64,000 nucleotides of DNA from Acanthosepion esculentum (GCA_964036315.1 OZ038496.1:17140533-17204532), one strand, 5' to 3'; positions 1 through 10,689 are shown, counted from the first letter of the stretch. Notes: a model not told the origin generated them from the sequence alone. A program made the numbers and translations.

Positions 1-224
1 TGGAATATTTTAGTGAGAGTGTAGGAATCTACAGATGGAAGCAAAGAGATTTCTAGAAGTGAAATCTGAAAGAGGAAAGCAAAACACTTCTGCAAGCAAA
101 CTTTAAGATTTTAACTGATTTTAAGAAAAGGACTTATCTCTGTTCTATTTCTGAGTCTGATGTAAATTATATTAAGGAACTTAGACAAGTGATGTATTTT
201 TTTTAATTGGAATATATATCTGTT
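1..224. other. No recognisable feature
   Basis: AT-rich sequence without a recognisable gene, repeat or RNA. Confidence 0.5.
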
Positions 225-715
225 TTTAATCATTTCACCCCAAGTAAAGCAATAAAGTCACTAAGACGCAAGGAGTTACTGAAGGTTAGAGAATATATGA
301 AAAAAAGAAAAACTACTATTAAGGAGAGAGAACAATAAAAGAATAAGAATTAAGAAGGCAGAAGATAACAATTGGGATTGCATTTAAATTTTTGAAGATC
401 AAAGACAATAAAGCCACTAAGATGCAAGGGATTGCTGAGTGTTAGAGAATATGAGGAAAATGCCATTAAGGAGAGAGAACAATAAAAGAATAAGAATTAA
501 GAAGGCAGAAGATAACAATTGAGATTGTATTTAAATCAAAGTTGAGTGCAAAGCAAGAAACCAGAAGAGAGTTCCACAAGCGAGAAGTGTGATAGAAGAA
601 ACTGCTAACATTGAAATTATGGTTGCATCTTGCCATTCTATCTGTAAAAGGATGGGACCTTGACATTGGTTTAGTACTGTGCTTAAATACATAAAATCTT
701 GGTACCATAGAGGAA
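225..715 (-). pseudogene. LINE-A (jockey/CR1-like) RT C-terminus, 3' end duplicated
   Basis: The minus strand reads a protein ending with a TSRLWNSL motif, the C-terminal signature of jockey/CR1-like reverse transcriptases, followed by an FxLNxISIVIF stretch comparable to LQLFKCNVNRHL in the better copy at 54842-55590. The 3'-most part is present twice: sequence beginning near 250 recurs near 406 with an offset of about 156 bp. 5'-truncated and mutated; no functional product is expected. Confidence 0.7.
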
Positions 716-809
716 AGTAATATTTATTTTTATTGAATACAAAAAATGTGGCACAAGCCCAAAAGTGGGGAGATGGAGAAAAACGGTCTTCATTTTTTTT
801 TTTTATTGG

Positions 810-1255
810 AATAACCTCAATCAAGGCAGTAATGCCACTAAAACACAAGGTTTTACAGGGAGTGGAATAATTAGGAACAGAAACATTAATGATGAACAGA
901 AAGAGAAAAGAGTAATTAGGTGGACAGTAGATAGCCGTTGACAATGCATTTAAATTTTTTCAGATTAAAGTTGGCTGAAAAGCATGGAGATGGAAGGGAG
1001 TTTCGCAAGTGAGGAGTGTAACGAAAGAAACTGTGAGAATTTATGGCATCATCTAGCCTGCTCAATGGTAAATGGATGAGATCTCAATGCCAGTCTAGTG
1101 CAGCGCTTAAATTTAAAAATTCTAGGTACCATAACGAAGGACTCATTTCAGTTACCATGAAAATATTTGTAGAAAAGTCATTCAGAGGCAACCTTACAGT
1201 GGTGGAAAAGTGACTGGAGCTTAGCCATCAGATACCCCATGGTATAGTTTTCAGG
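810..1255 (-). pseudogene. LINE-A RT C-terminal fragment
   Basis: Minus-strand sequence is alignable by eye with 225-715 and with 54842-55590: the same order of a 'Y-FHG'-like part, a C-rich part and the 3' end with a C-A-rich tail near 815. Frameshifts break it. 716-809 holds only AT-rich sequence with a T12 run. A second, separately truncated insertion next to the first. Confidence 0.6.
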
Positions 1256-1262
1256 CACTTTT

Positions 1263-1402
1263 CAAAGGTGCTGCATGCTGAGATCATCCCGCTCCAGACC
1301 GATAACATCAGGAAGTTTTCTTTCTGACAAATCAGCAATGGTGAGATTCGAAACTGGGTCTGATGGTCAGAAAGTGAACATTCTAACCACTCAGCTACAC
1401 AC

Positions 1403-1405
<3 letters not shown>
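1263..1405 (-). mobile_element. tRNA-derived SINE head (fragment)
   Basis: The reverse complement starts TGTGTAGCTGAGTGGTTAG (RNA polymerase III box A-like) and has AGTTTCGAATCTC (box B-like) about 45 nt later, followed by non-tRNA sequence. The anticodon arm does not fold cleanly, so this is a SINE or pseudo-tRNA, not a tRNA gene. The (TA)n tract at 1406 abuts its 5' end. Confidence 0.5.
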
Positions 1406-1452
<47 letters not shown>

Positions 1453-1480
1453 ATGTATGTATGTATGTATGTATGTGGAG
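1406..1480. repeat. (TA)n followed by (TATG)n microsatellite
   Basis: About 43 bp of pure TA, then TATG repeats and a short GA run. Confidence 0.95.
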
Positions 1481-2494
1481 AGAGAGATGGGAATGTACTT
1501 TAGTGAAATCTATGAAAACTCCCTTTGCTATAATTTCTGTTTTGCAAGCTGTTTTCAGTGTTCACATTTTCACCTTGCCATCTTTCCTATCCAATTTGCA
1601 AATATATATGTAAAAATCTTTAGCTTTTAGCATTCTTCTTCTTCCATTTTTATTTTTATTTCACCCACCAATCAAATCCATGGAGTAAGTCACCTGACAG
1701 CTTATCTTGATGGAACAGAAACTATTTCAAGGTATTTTCCATGATGTTTGTTTTCAAACCTTGGGACATATACTGCCTTTTCATATTTTAATCATTTACA
1801 TTTTTTTTATATTCTTCAAGGAAATATGCTAAAACTCCCTATCGCACTTTGTGAACAAAATGAATAAAACGGTAAAGAAAATAAAGGAAAAAAAAACGTT
1901 AAAATTTTATTTGGGAACAATTTCCTCTGGTTTATAAATTTTCTTTTTTTTCTTTTTTCTTTTTATTTTTTGTAAATTTCTTTTCACCCTCGATTGCTTT
2001 CATTTAAGATTCAAAAAGCATTTTTGATATTTGAAAAGACCATCTTTTCATCTATAAAACAGTATCTCACTCTGTTTGATTCTGAGATTAAAATTTGAGA
2101 TTGTTCTTTGAGAGGGCATTACTCTCTGACAGATGACAACAGAATTTATCAAATGATATGTTTAAAGGAAGCAAAGTAGGGTCTTTTTATTTATTTATTT
2201 ACTTGACTTGGGGCTTCAGTTTTATGGAATCTGCAGCAGATTTTCTGTCTATTATAAGGGGTTTGTAACGTCAAGTGTAGCAAAGAGGATTAAAATGTAT
2301 TTATACCTTATTTACAAAAAGTTTGCTGTCCATTTCTTCTTCTATGTGCCATGTCCCTTCCAATATGTGGTGATAATAGCTCTCCACGACTTCCTATCCT
2401 TTGCAGTACTACAAATCTACTGTTGAAAACTAGCCAAATTTTACGTCATTTATTTAAATAATGATAATGTTAACATTGAAATCAACCATCTGCA
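1481..2494. other. No confident feature
   Basis: AT-rich with poly-T and poly-A runs. 2340-2415 faintly resembles the minus-strand LINE-B 3' region at 54150-54215 (shared CTTCCTATCC-type words), too weak to annotate. No coding sequence recognised. Confidence 0.4.
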
Positions 2495-2565
2495 TATAGG
2501 GAACATTTGGCATTTATTGACTGAACAGTTAGTGTTACTGTTGGTTGAAATTCAGAAACTTTTTT
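2495..2565 (-). mobile_element. LINE-C 3' tail fragment
   Basis: The reverse complement matches the LINE-C tail seen at 29600, 31780 and 49480: TTTCAACCAA, a C-T-rich spacer, TCAGTCAATRAATRCCAAA and TGTTTCC in the same order. Confidence 0.5.
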
Positions 2566-2684
2566 TAGAAGATTTTTTCATGAAAATAAATTTCTGAAAT
2601 CTAAAAGGAAATGGTAACAAAAAAAACATTTACAGTCAGAATCAGAAAGAAGGATCTGAAGAAAATGGAAACAAAAAAGACACT

Positions 2685-3705
2685 TTTCAACAGTGAACCA
2701 AGAAAATTCATATAGACTCAAATATAAATGACTAATGTTTACAAATTCTCCCTCAAAAATAAATATGCCTTGATTGAAATATAAGCTATAAATATTTACC
2801 AATTCCAAAATAAAATACATGCTTATAGACTCAAATATAAACAACCAATATTTTCAAATTCTTAAACAGAATAAATGCTTAAAGAATTATATTATAATGA
2901 CAAAAGTATGCAGGTGTAGGCTTTAAGAAAGTTTTATTCAACGGAGAATACAAGGTTCACGTATAGTATCCTTTTATAGTCCAAATAAACAGAAATAGCT
3001 CTCTCAAAGTGGAGAGTAACAAAACAAGGGGAGATCACTCTTGATTATTCATAACACATATATAAACAACCAATATTTGCAAATTCCCAATCAAAATTTA
3101 ATAAATGCTTTCCAATTCAAATATAAATGACTAGTATTTACTGATACCTAAGAAAAATAAATGCTTCTCAACTCACATATGAACAACCAACAGCAACTAT
3201 ATTTTGCAATTCCTGAACAAAATAAATGCTTATAGACTTAAATATAAATGACCAATATTACCAATTCCTAAATAATATAAATAATTATAAATTCAAATAT
3301 AAACAACCTATTATTTACCATTTCCTGAAAAAATAAATGTCTTGATTTAAATATAAACAAACCAATATTTGCAAATTCCTGAAGAAAATGTGCATGAACT
3401 CAAATATAAATAACCAATATTTAATATTTCCCAAACAAAATAAATGCTTCTAGACTCATATATAAACTGTAGGAATCCTTCTACTCAGTTTTTCATTGAA
3501 TTTTAAAATTCAGAGTGTCGGGATTTGATACAATAACAAAATATTGCTGCGCGGTTGCTCGTAATTCAGCCATTTAGAATAATCACATGATTTTCATTGA
3601 AAGAATAAAATTCAGTCGAAAAGACAAAACAACCAATATTTAGCAATTCCTAAATAAAATAAATGCTTATAGACTCAAGTAATATATGACTAGTATTTAC
3701 CTAGC
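2685..3705. repeat. ~58-bp minisatellite, interrupted
   Basis: Diverged tandem units of about 55-60 bp with consensus words AAATGCTTATAGACTCAAAT, ATAAACAACCAATATTTACC and AATTCCTAAACAAAAT. The array is interrupted by unrelated sequence at about 2890-3055 and 3478-3628. A lone copy sits at 54640-54715, so the unit also exists dispersed. Confidence 0.8.
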
Positions 3706-4302
3706 ATGTTAATGGGACCTAAAATACACTAACTGTTTCCCCCACCTACCAAATAAATACTTATAGTCTGAAATTTTTAAAAAAATGTGACATTGAATAG
3801 CCCAACTAGGATAGATATATCATAAAATCAGGTTGCCTAACTAAACTCATGTCAGCCATGTTTATGTCCATGCTGTGCTGCTCAATATATTACCAATGTC
3901 TGATTTTGAATGATATTTCATGAAAAATGGAAGTGTGGCATTTGCCTGTGAGTTAGCAGCATGACAAATAGAATGTGCAAACAGAGTTTGAATTCCAGTT
4001 GAGTTAGTTCGTGTCAATACCAATACCCAGAGGAAAGGCATCTATCAGTCCTTTCCAACAGATGAGGTCAGGGATCATTCCCTGGTACCGATACAATGTA
4101 ATTGAATACAACCTGTCAAAAGCAAATTGCAAAGGTGATAGCCTTTCAGAAGTATTCGCCATTGCCCTAAAAAAAAATTGCCATCAAGTATCCAGCATGA
4201 AACCTCGTCAGTCTATCATGGAATAATTTTGACTTATTTGTATTTTAATCATCCTAGTTTATACTTACCTTTATTATTTCCTTAATTTACTATTTGCTTG
4301 GT
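3706..4302. other. No confident feature
   Basis: AT-rich. 3980-4010 (TTTGAATTCCAGTTGA) resembles the SINE-R box B region and may be a badly decayed head; nothing else is recognised. Confidence 0.35.
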
Positions 4303-4620
4303 AAGCATGGTGGAGTAATGGATAGTGGTTTAGATTGAGGAAATGGAGAGCTGAGTTCAAATTCCAGTTGAATTTATTACATTCACTTACATGCTAATAT
4401 CCTTGGAAAAGGTATGAATCCTCTTCTCCCCCCCCCCCAGCTATAGGTAAATAGCAGAACAGACTGAGTTCTATAGTCTTGGGTTGCAACCTGTCTAGGA
4501 GAAGGAAAAACTCTGAATTCAAAACCGACTTGGAGATAGTCTTGCTCCATCAAGCTATCTTGCCCAAAAAACACCACTTCTACTGCAGCTGCAGTACACA
4601 TGGTGCCCCTACAACTCTAC
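4303..4620 (+). mobile_element. SINE-R (tRNA-Arg-like head), 3' part divergent
   Basis: The head has TGGAGTAATGGATAGTGG (box A; compare arginine tRNAs with TAATGGATAAGGC) and GAGTTCAAATTCCAG (box B), then the family body: ACATTCACTTACATGCTAAT, GGTATGAATCCTCTTC, a C10 run and AGCTATAGGTAAATAGC. After about 4500 it leaves the consensus of the other copies (24675, 49866, 56788). Octopus OR1/OR2 SINEs are described as tRNA-Arg-derived; membership is inferred. Confidence 0.75.
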
Positions 4621-4719
4621 AGGTCATGGAATAAAAAAAAAGTTTCCTTGAGTGAATCTTGAGATGTGTAGGTAGAGTAACTAGTTTAAAATAAAGAAAA
4701 CTTTGAATTTCAAACTATA

Positions 4720-5055
4720 AGAAAGGCAATAGGAAACCATTTCACTATTGTTTTTTCAAGAATGCAAATAATAAAAATGGAATCTATGACGAGGCATGAT
4801 CACCTTCACCGTGAAGGGGTATAGTATTTTAAAAAAATGAAATCTTATAATTTTTAATGCTTAAGGTGAGATTATTAAGAAAAAGAATTTCTTAAATTTA
4901 TTGTCATGCTATTCAACAGGTACTACACTTTCTTCACTTACACTTGGTCTGCCAGACTGTGGCTTATAATTGACAGAACCTGTTTCTTGAAACTTTTTTA
5001 TCCACTTGGATATGGAATTTGTGTGTGGTGTTTCTTTATTGTAATGAGTTCTGAA
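4720..5055 (-). pseudogene. Transposase HTH-domain relic (mariner-like), copy 1
   Basis: Minus-strand residues include FRTHYNKETPHTN, then SISKWIKKFQETGSVN and SGRPSVSEE. This is the RTHY...I..W...F.ETGSV...GRP pattern of the N-terminal helix-turn-helix of many mariner-type transposases. No catalytic domain follows. It is imperfectly repeated at 5201-5530. Confidence 0.55.
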
Positions 5056-5099
5056 TCTCCTTTTGATAACAATAAATTTTAACTCAGTTAGCCAAAGAA

Positions 5100-5185
5100 C
5101 AGTTACATATTCTGTTCATGTTATTCTTAGAATTAATCAGTAGAACCATGTCCATTTCTTCAAGACTCTTCTTCATTTGTGAATT
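5100..5185 (-). pseudogene. LINE-B fragment
   Basis: Matches 52774-52862 on the same strand: 'ACATATTCNGTNCATGTTAT', then a part encoding the LINE-B 'EMWFYRRMLRI'-like stretch and a 'CTTCTTCATNTGTGA' end. Too short to say more. Confidence 0.45.
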
Positions 5186-5200
5186 TTAAACCATAGAGAA

Positions 5201-5530
5201 AGTAATGGGTAAACACTCCACTATTTTTTTTTGCAAGAATGCAGATAAGGAAAAAGGAATATAAGGGGGGTGGAGACATGGCATCTTAAAAAATGAAATC
5301 TTACAAGTTATAATGTTTAAACTGAGATTAATAAGAAAAAACATTTTTTTTTAAATTTATTGTTGGTTTCTTAAACAGATGCTACACTTTTCTTCATTTC
5401 CATTTTGCCTGCCAGGCCATGGCTTATCATTGACAGTACCAGTCTCTTGAAGGATTTTTATCCTCTTGGATATGGAATTCTTGTATGGTGCTTTATTGTA
5501 ATCATTTCTAAACCATCTTTGGATGACAGC
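5201..5530 (-). pseudogene. Transposase HTH-domain relic, copy 2 (tandem duplicate)
   Basis: Same order of sequence as 4720-5055 about 480 bp downstream; minus-strand residues include ILQETGTVNDKPWPGR. More decayed than copy 1. The pair is either a tandem duplication of one relic or two insertions. Confidence 0.5.
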
Positions 5531-5755
5531 ATGTGTATGTGTTTGTATGTAAAGGTGGATGAGAATCTGATGAAATAGTAAATATAGAAAACAATACTAT
5601 GGACCAGTATCATCAGAAAAATAATTGTGTAAATTGTCTTTTTTTCTCTTCTTTTGTCTTTTTTAGGGGGTTTTCTTTTCTGTTTTTCACTTTGGTAGAT
5701 TTAATGTTGGTAGTGTTGTTCTTTGGTGCTTTACCAATTGCTTGGTTTGCTTTGG

Positions 5756-5756
<1 letters not shown>
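5531..5756. other. No recognised feature
   Basis: T-rich and AT-rich. It contains a 60-80 residue open frame on each strand; both run into the adjacent (TA)n and look non-coding. Confidence 0.5.

Positions 5757-5791
<35 letters not shown>
5757..5791. repeat. (TA)n microsatellite
   Basis: Pure TA, about 35 bp. It abuts the 3' end of the SINE-P copy. Confidence 0.95.
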
Positions 5792-5794
<3 letters not shown>

Positions 5795-5935
5795 CATCTA
5801 CAGACAAACTGTTTCACTGTATTACAGCTTATCAGTGTGACTAGACATCTGATCACTTCAAGCTGGGACTGAAACCCGACCATCTGGCATCAGTCAGATA
5901 TTATAACTCCTAGGCTATCAGTGCCCACCAGAGAG
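5792..5935 (-). mobile_element. SINE-P (tRNA-derived) copy 1
   Basis: The reverse complement runs CACTGATAGCCTAGGAGT (box A-like), GGGTTTCAGTCCCAGC (box B-like), then AGTCACACTGATAAGCTGT and ACAGTTTGTCTGTAGATGAC, ending at (TA)n. The second copy at 14722-14862 has the same extent and the same (TA)n neighbour, which suggests the TA tract is the element's 3' tail. Confidence 0.65.
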
Positions 5936-6061
5936 AAAGGCAAATTTTTGCATATTTATTTTTTCATCAACACGCCAGTTACCTAGAGAACTCAAACCGG
6001 CTGGAGAGTCTTGCATTATCAGCAGTAATAGTCACTGTTTACAAATTTGGGCTTTCTCCCC

Positions 6062-6170
6062 ACAGTTATTTAATTTATTTGCTTAAACTTTATTTTCTAA
6101 TGGTATACTCATATTTAAGTGGATGGTCTGTTTTTATTTATTTATTAAACAGTATATTTATTTATTTCCT
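6062..6170 (-). mobile_element. SINE-L body fragment
   Basis: Body words of the SINE-L family (minus strand): AAATAAATATACTGTTTAAT, CATCCACTTAAATATGAGTA and AAGCAAATAAATTAAAT. No tRNA-like head. 6171-6384 is AT-rich without other features. Confidence 0.55.
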
Positions 6171-6384
6171 TATGATGTGAAATTTTATTATGAATTGTTG
6201 TTTATATTATAGATAAATATTTATAATAGCATAGCTATTGATATTTATCTTTTAATTTAGACATATAAAAATTGTCAGGGGTCATAAGAGAAATATAACC
6301 TGAAAAAAGAAACAAGAAATTATAAAGTCAGCTATCCAAATTAAAAGCTATTCACATATATATATTTTAGGAAATGAATTAACT

Positions 6385-6630
6385 GACATACTTTTAATTT
6401 ATTTGTTTAAACGTTATTTTTTAAATGGATACTCGTGTTTAAGTAGATGCTCTGTTTATTTATTTATTTATTAAACAGTATATTTATTTATTTACATCTA
6501 CTGGCCTGAATAATTGAAAAATCATGTTATAAAAATATGTGTCCTCCGGCTGGACTTGAACCTGCGCCCCCTGGAGGAAACTGTCATTAGATATGACGTG
6601 CCTTAGACCAACGCGGCCATGTATGATCTC
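6385..6630 (-). mobile_element. SINE-L, full-length copy with tRNA-like head
   Basis: The reverse complement starts CATGGCCGCGTTGGTCTAAGG (box A-like) and has GCGCAGGTTCAAGTCCAGCC (box B) with a long variable arm, as in leucine or serine tRNAs. The body follows: CAGGCCAGTAGATGTAAATA, AACAGAGCATCTACTTAAAC, GAGTATCCATTTAAAAAATA. The acceptor 5' strand does not pair with the 3' strand and the T-stem has a mismatch, so it is a SINE head, not a tRNA gene. Confidence 0.65.
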
Positions 6631-6744
6631 CTGATCAAACAAAGCCCAAATAGTGCTGATACATCTTTCTGATTCTCAAAATATACATATCTGCTCTGTT
6701 TTGTATCCTAATATAAATGAAGACAATTTCTAGAAAATGGATTA

Positions 6745-6945
6745 AATCTGAGAGATTTTTTATTTATTTGTTTAAATATTGTTTTTAAAATGGATACTCA
6801 TGTTTGAGTAGATGCTCTGTTTTTATTTATTTATTAAACAATATATTTATTGACATATATACCTGGAACAGATCATCTACACAAAAATGAGTATCCATTT
6901 AAAAAAATAAACATTTAAGCAAATAAATTATATACATTTCCTAAA
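6745..6945. mobile_element. Two SINE-L body fragments in opposite orientation
   Basis: 6745-6850 is a minus-strand body; 6865-6945 is a plus-strand body (ATCATCTACACAAAAATGAG, TATCCATTT, AAGCAAATAAATTATA). They face each other across about 15 bp. Confidence 0.55.
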
Positions 6946-6947
6946 AT

Positions 6948-7144
<197 letters not shown>

Positions 7145-7146
7145 CA

Positions 7147-9356
7147 CAGTGTTGTCTTGACTTACAAGTTTAATTTGTTCCATGACAGAGCTCGTAACTC
7201 AAATTACTCATGTATCAGATCAATTTTTCCCATTCTAATGAATTGAAATGCCATTAATCCATGCCAGACCCCCAATAACACTGCAATTATTTGTTACATG
7301 TTTTTAAATAAGAAAACTGTACTTATAAATAACAAATATTGCATAAAAACAAAATGCAATAGAATATTGCACTGCAATAAACTGGTTTTATTAAGTATAA
7401 TGTACAGCATTTACCTTGGAGATCAGATGACTTGAAGATGCTGATGGTAGCAAAGGAGAAACGCTGAATGGAATAACTGAATCTTATTCACTGATTTTTA
7501 CCATTCTCGCAATGATTTCCTCACTTTCACCAGCAGGGGTGTCTGATTAAACTCTGTCCAATGAGGTCTGTTTCATCCTCTCTTTTAGGAGGTTTCTGAA
7601 ATGAATTAGGCAAGTGCCATTAAAAAGTGCTTTTGTGTACTTAGTTGCAACTTTTTCTGCATGTTTCTTTTGAATATAGTCTGAAAACATCCTTCCCAAT
7701 TACCAACATTTCCTTCATCTGACTTTTACTCCATGTCACCTATTTCCTACAAAACATCTGTGTGCTGCTGTGTCTGTAGATCTTTTAGCTCTTCCATTTT
7801 CAGTTCCTTGGATTGCTCTTCAGTGAGTTCATTGATGTCACCTTTATCGATGTCCAAGCCCATAGACTTGCCAAGGGATACAATCTCCTCCACCACTGCC
7901 ACTTCAGGTTCAAGTCTTTCAAAGTCCATTTCAGTCACAACCTCAGGCCACAGCTTCTTCAATGAAGAGGTCAATCCTGAGGATATAGTGGTCCTTCTAG
8001 AACTCTTGAGGGTGAGGTTTGTGCTTTTCATCACCTCAAAGCACCAGCAGAACAAGTGGTTGGTGAAGGGTTTCTTGAAATTAGAAATCACCTGCTAGTC
8101 CATGGGCTGCTGGACAGGGGTGGTGTTGGGTGGAAGGTAGAGAAACCATATAAACTAGAACTCTTTGAGGATGTCATCTTTGAGGTTAGGTGGGTGAGCA
8201 GGACAAGAAGGGCTTGCAGGGGTAGGTTATTTTCCTGGAGATATTTCTTAGTGTCTAGACCAAAGGCCAAATTCATCGACTTGAAAAAGAACTGCTGGGT
8301 GACCCATGCCCTCAGTTTTACCCTCCATGTAACCAGCATTTTTTCTTTCAAGATCTTATCTAACTTAAAGGCTCTGGGGTTTTCTGAATGATAAGTGAGC
8401 AGTAGCTTAATCTTGCAGTCATCACTTGCATTCGTAAACAGTGTGAGTGTTATCCTATCCTTCATGGATATGTGGCCCAGTATCCTCTTCTCCTCTGCCA
8501 TTATATAAGTCCTCTTCGTCATCTTCTTCCAAAAAAGTCCTCTCTTGTCACAGCTGAACACTTGCTCAATTGCTATAATTCCTTCAAAAGTTTTGAGGTA
8601 ATCCTCAGGTGCTTTCATATTCACACTCGCTGTCTCACCATGCCTGTCAATGGAGTAAATGCTGGTGCTCTTCTTAAAATCCTTGAACCAGCCCTAACTG
8701 GCTTTAAACCGCTCGCCTAATGTTTCATCCATCAAAGTTCCTGGGGTCTGCTGCAGCAAATCAGCATAAATAGCTTGTATCTTCTCACAGATTATAGCCT
8801 CCATCACAGTATCTCCAGCGAATTGCTTCTTCGTCAAACACACTATCAGCAGCTTCTCCATATTTCTAGGGATAGATGTCCTCTGTTTAGAAATCTTAGC
8901 TGGCATTATAGCCTTTATTGACGTCTTCTACTTCAGTATAGTGCAGATTGAAGAAGTGCTACACTCGTACTGATTTGCCATGTCCACTACACTCATATGT
9001 TGGTCATATTTTTAGATAACTTTTTCTTTAATTCTATGCACATCATCTGCTTCTTCTTCTCAGTACTATACTTAACACTCATTTTCTTCAGACACATGTT
9101 TGGCAAAATAACTGCAAGCATAAATGCGAGCACAACACTGATGCTTCCACTGTGACCTAACTGTTTAAAGTGAATGAGTGAGACACGGGATCCTGGGCAA
9201 ACATTGTGGCATTCACTGCGCCAACTGGTGTGGGGTATCTGAAGCTGGATCGTAACCTGAATTTTAGCTCTCAACTCAAAACAAAAAAATTAACTTAAAG
9301 ACAGCTCATATCTCCAAAAATTTATTAGTTTGGACACTCGTAAGTCAAGTTACCAC

Positions 9357-9358
<2 letters not shown>
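7147..9358 (-). mobile_element. Tigger/pogo-type DNA transposon, near full length
   Basis: Left terminus CAGTGTTGTCTTGACTTACA; the reverse complement of the right terminus is CAGTGGTAACTTGACTTACG. These are imperfect terminal inverted repeats of the CAGTG...CTTGACTTAC kind typical of Tigger elements. The interior encodes a decayed transposase on the minus strand. About 2.2 kb, a usual length. Both flanks are (TA)n/(TG)n tracts, consistent with insertion at TA; slippage hides any exact TA duplication. Confidence 0.85.
7500..9082 (-). pseudogene. Tigger transposase (CENP-B/pogo family), frameshifted
   Basis: The start chosen is ATG at 9082, reading MSVKYSTEKKKQMM like Tigger N-termini (psq-type HTH). 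Then comes a CENP-B-type HTH (KLLIVCLTKKQFAGDTVMEA at about 8850, then AIICEKIQAIYADLLQQTPG). The DDE core follows: FSCDKRGLFWKKM at about 8545, MKDRITLTLFTNASDDCK, YHSENPRAF and NNLPLQALLVLLTHLTS at about 8200. The ALLVLDNAPxHP aspartate position appears replaced. The PPNTTP..QPMD segment at about 8105 carries an in-frame TAG. The C-terminal part resumes at 8091 (ISNFKK) and continues KKLWPEVVTEMDFE...EEIVSLGKSMGLDID. Stops and frameshifts make it non-functional. Confidence 0.85.
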
Positions 9359-9442
<84 letters not shown>

Positions 9443-9472
9443 CACACTTCTTACACTTCCTACACTTCTTAC

Positions 9473-9522
<50 letters not shown>
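9359..9522. repeat. Compound (TG)n/(TA)n microsatellite
   Basis: TA tracts at about 9369-9411, 9420-9441 and 9475-9522, separated by TG repeats and by a short CTTCTTACACTTCCTACACT repeat. Confidence 0.95.
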
Positions 9523-9525
<3 letters not shown>

Positions 9526-9702
9526 AGAAGTGGAGACATTGATGATGACACCAAGTTTCATGCTAAAATGAAATTCAAGCATGTAACAGACTGTCAACAT
9601 ATGGTGTTGACATCAGTGTCCACATTTCTCAAATATACACATGCTCCATATACTGAACACTTTTACTCATGAATATTGCATACCCTAAATTTTATAAAAC
9701 TA

Positions 9703-9705
<3 letters not shown>
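9523..9705. other. No recognised feature
   Basis: Short spacer between microsatellites; no similarity noticed elsewhere in the window. Confidence 0.5.

Positions 9706-9769
<64 letters not shown>
9706..9769. repeat. (TA)n microsatellite
   Basis: About 64 bp of pure TA. Confidence 0.95.
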
Positions 9770-9774
<5 letters not shown>

Positions 9775-9986
9775 CAATTTTTTATGCATATTATTATACA
9801 TATGTGCGTGGTACTTATTGGAAAGCGCTCAATAGTAGTGATAGAGCTAACATATTTAGTTTGATTGATAAAAACACTGATATACACAAATGTATATAAG
9901 CCCACAATTTTAAAAATTAATCTGTTTGTCTGATGATCACAAATAGCGTGACATCCAGGGTCACAAACTCACATCAATCCAACTAA

Positions 9987-10012
<26 letters not shown>
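9770..10012. repeat. Dispersed short repeat plus (TA)n(CA)n
   Basis: The part around 9815-9860 (AAAGCGCTCAATAGTAGTGA then TAGAGCTAACAT) resembles 20728-20755 and 28530-28562 (GATAAAGTGCTCAATATCAG then GATAGAGCATG), so it is a recurring unnamed repeat. A (TA)n(CA)n tract ends the stretch. Confidence 0.4.
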
Positions 10013-10019
<7 letters not shown>

Positions 10020-10020
10020 T

Positions 10021-10130
10021 AATAAAATCCCAAATCACCTCATACGGTGAATAAGCTTATTAAGAGTGACAAATATTTTTGTCTGTTAAAATAAGCTTAT
10101 TCCCCATATGAGGTGATTTTGCATTTTATT
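10021..10130. mobile_element. Foldback (inverted-repeat) MITE-like unit
   Basis: The left arm AAATCACCTCATACGGTGAA...TAAGCTTATT is inverted at 10091-10120 (AATAAGCTTATTCCCCATAT then GAGGTGATTT) around a loop of about 35 nt. Microsatellites lie on both sides. Confidence 0.65.
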
Positions 10131-10131
10131 G

Positions 10132-10138
<7 letters not shown>

Positions 10139-10202
<64 letters not shown>

Positions 10203-10285
10203 CGGGGTTGAAGACTGATAAATTATATTTTCGTCAGTCAAAATAAGCTTATTCCCCATATGAGGTGATTTGTGATTTTATTGTT
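10139..10285. repeat. (TA)n(CA)n followed by a third foldback arm
   Basis: A TA tract of about 40 bp and a CA tract, then at about 10240-10282 another copy of the right arm of the 10021-10130 unit (AAAATAAGCTTATTCCCCAT then ATGAGGTGATTT). Confidence 0.65.
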
Positions 10286-10456
10286 TATTAATTATTTGCT
10301 CTGTATTAATAAATACATTGAGCTCTTTTTGTGGATCAGTTTTACTATTTTATATTACTAGGATTCAGTTAGATTATATACCAATGCATTTATTACCTTT
10401 ACTATATATATGTATATTTTGGGGTTTCCTCAGGCTGATAATATCAAGAAGTCACC

Positions 10457-10462
<6 letters not shown>

Positions 10463-10501
<39 letters not shown>
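10463..10501. repeat. (TA)n microsatellite
   Basis: Pure TA, followed by T10. 10286-10462 holds nothing recognised. Confidence 0.95.
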
Positions 10502-10505
<4 letters not shown>

Positions 10506-10514
10506 TTTTTTTTA

Positions 10515-10612
10515 TGTAGTTCACTGCTACCAGCAAGCAGAATATTATTTTTCTCCTGATGATGGCCATGTTGGCCAAAACTAGTTTAGGAATCTAAATG
10601 AAATAATAATAA
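10515..10612 (+). mobile_element. SINE-V tail fragment, copy 1
   Basis: TTCACTGCTACCAGCAAGCA, then CTCCTGATGATGGCCATGTT, GGCCAAAACTAGT, AGGAATCTAAATGAAATAAT and an (ATA)n/A tail. Nearly the same sequence is at 13278-13380. Confidence 0.65.
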
Positions 10613-10689
10613 AAAGAAGTAATGGATTTTTTATTTATTAATCAGATATATTATCACTGTAACATTTTTCTTGGACCAGTAGACAAAAA

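Noticed and set aside
6540..6625. tRNA gene (minus strand, Leu/Ser-like)
   Set aside because: Box A and box B are good, but the acceptor stem does not pair, the T-stem has a mismatch and a SINE body follows; diverged copies exist at 10690-10905.
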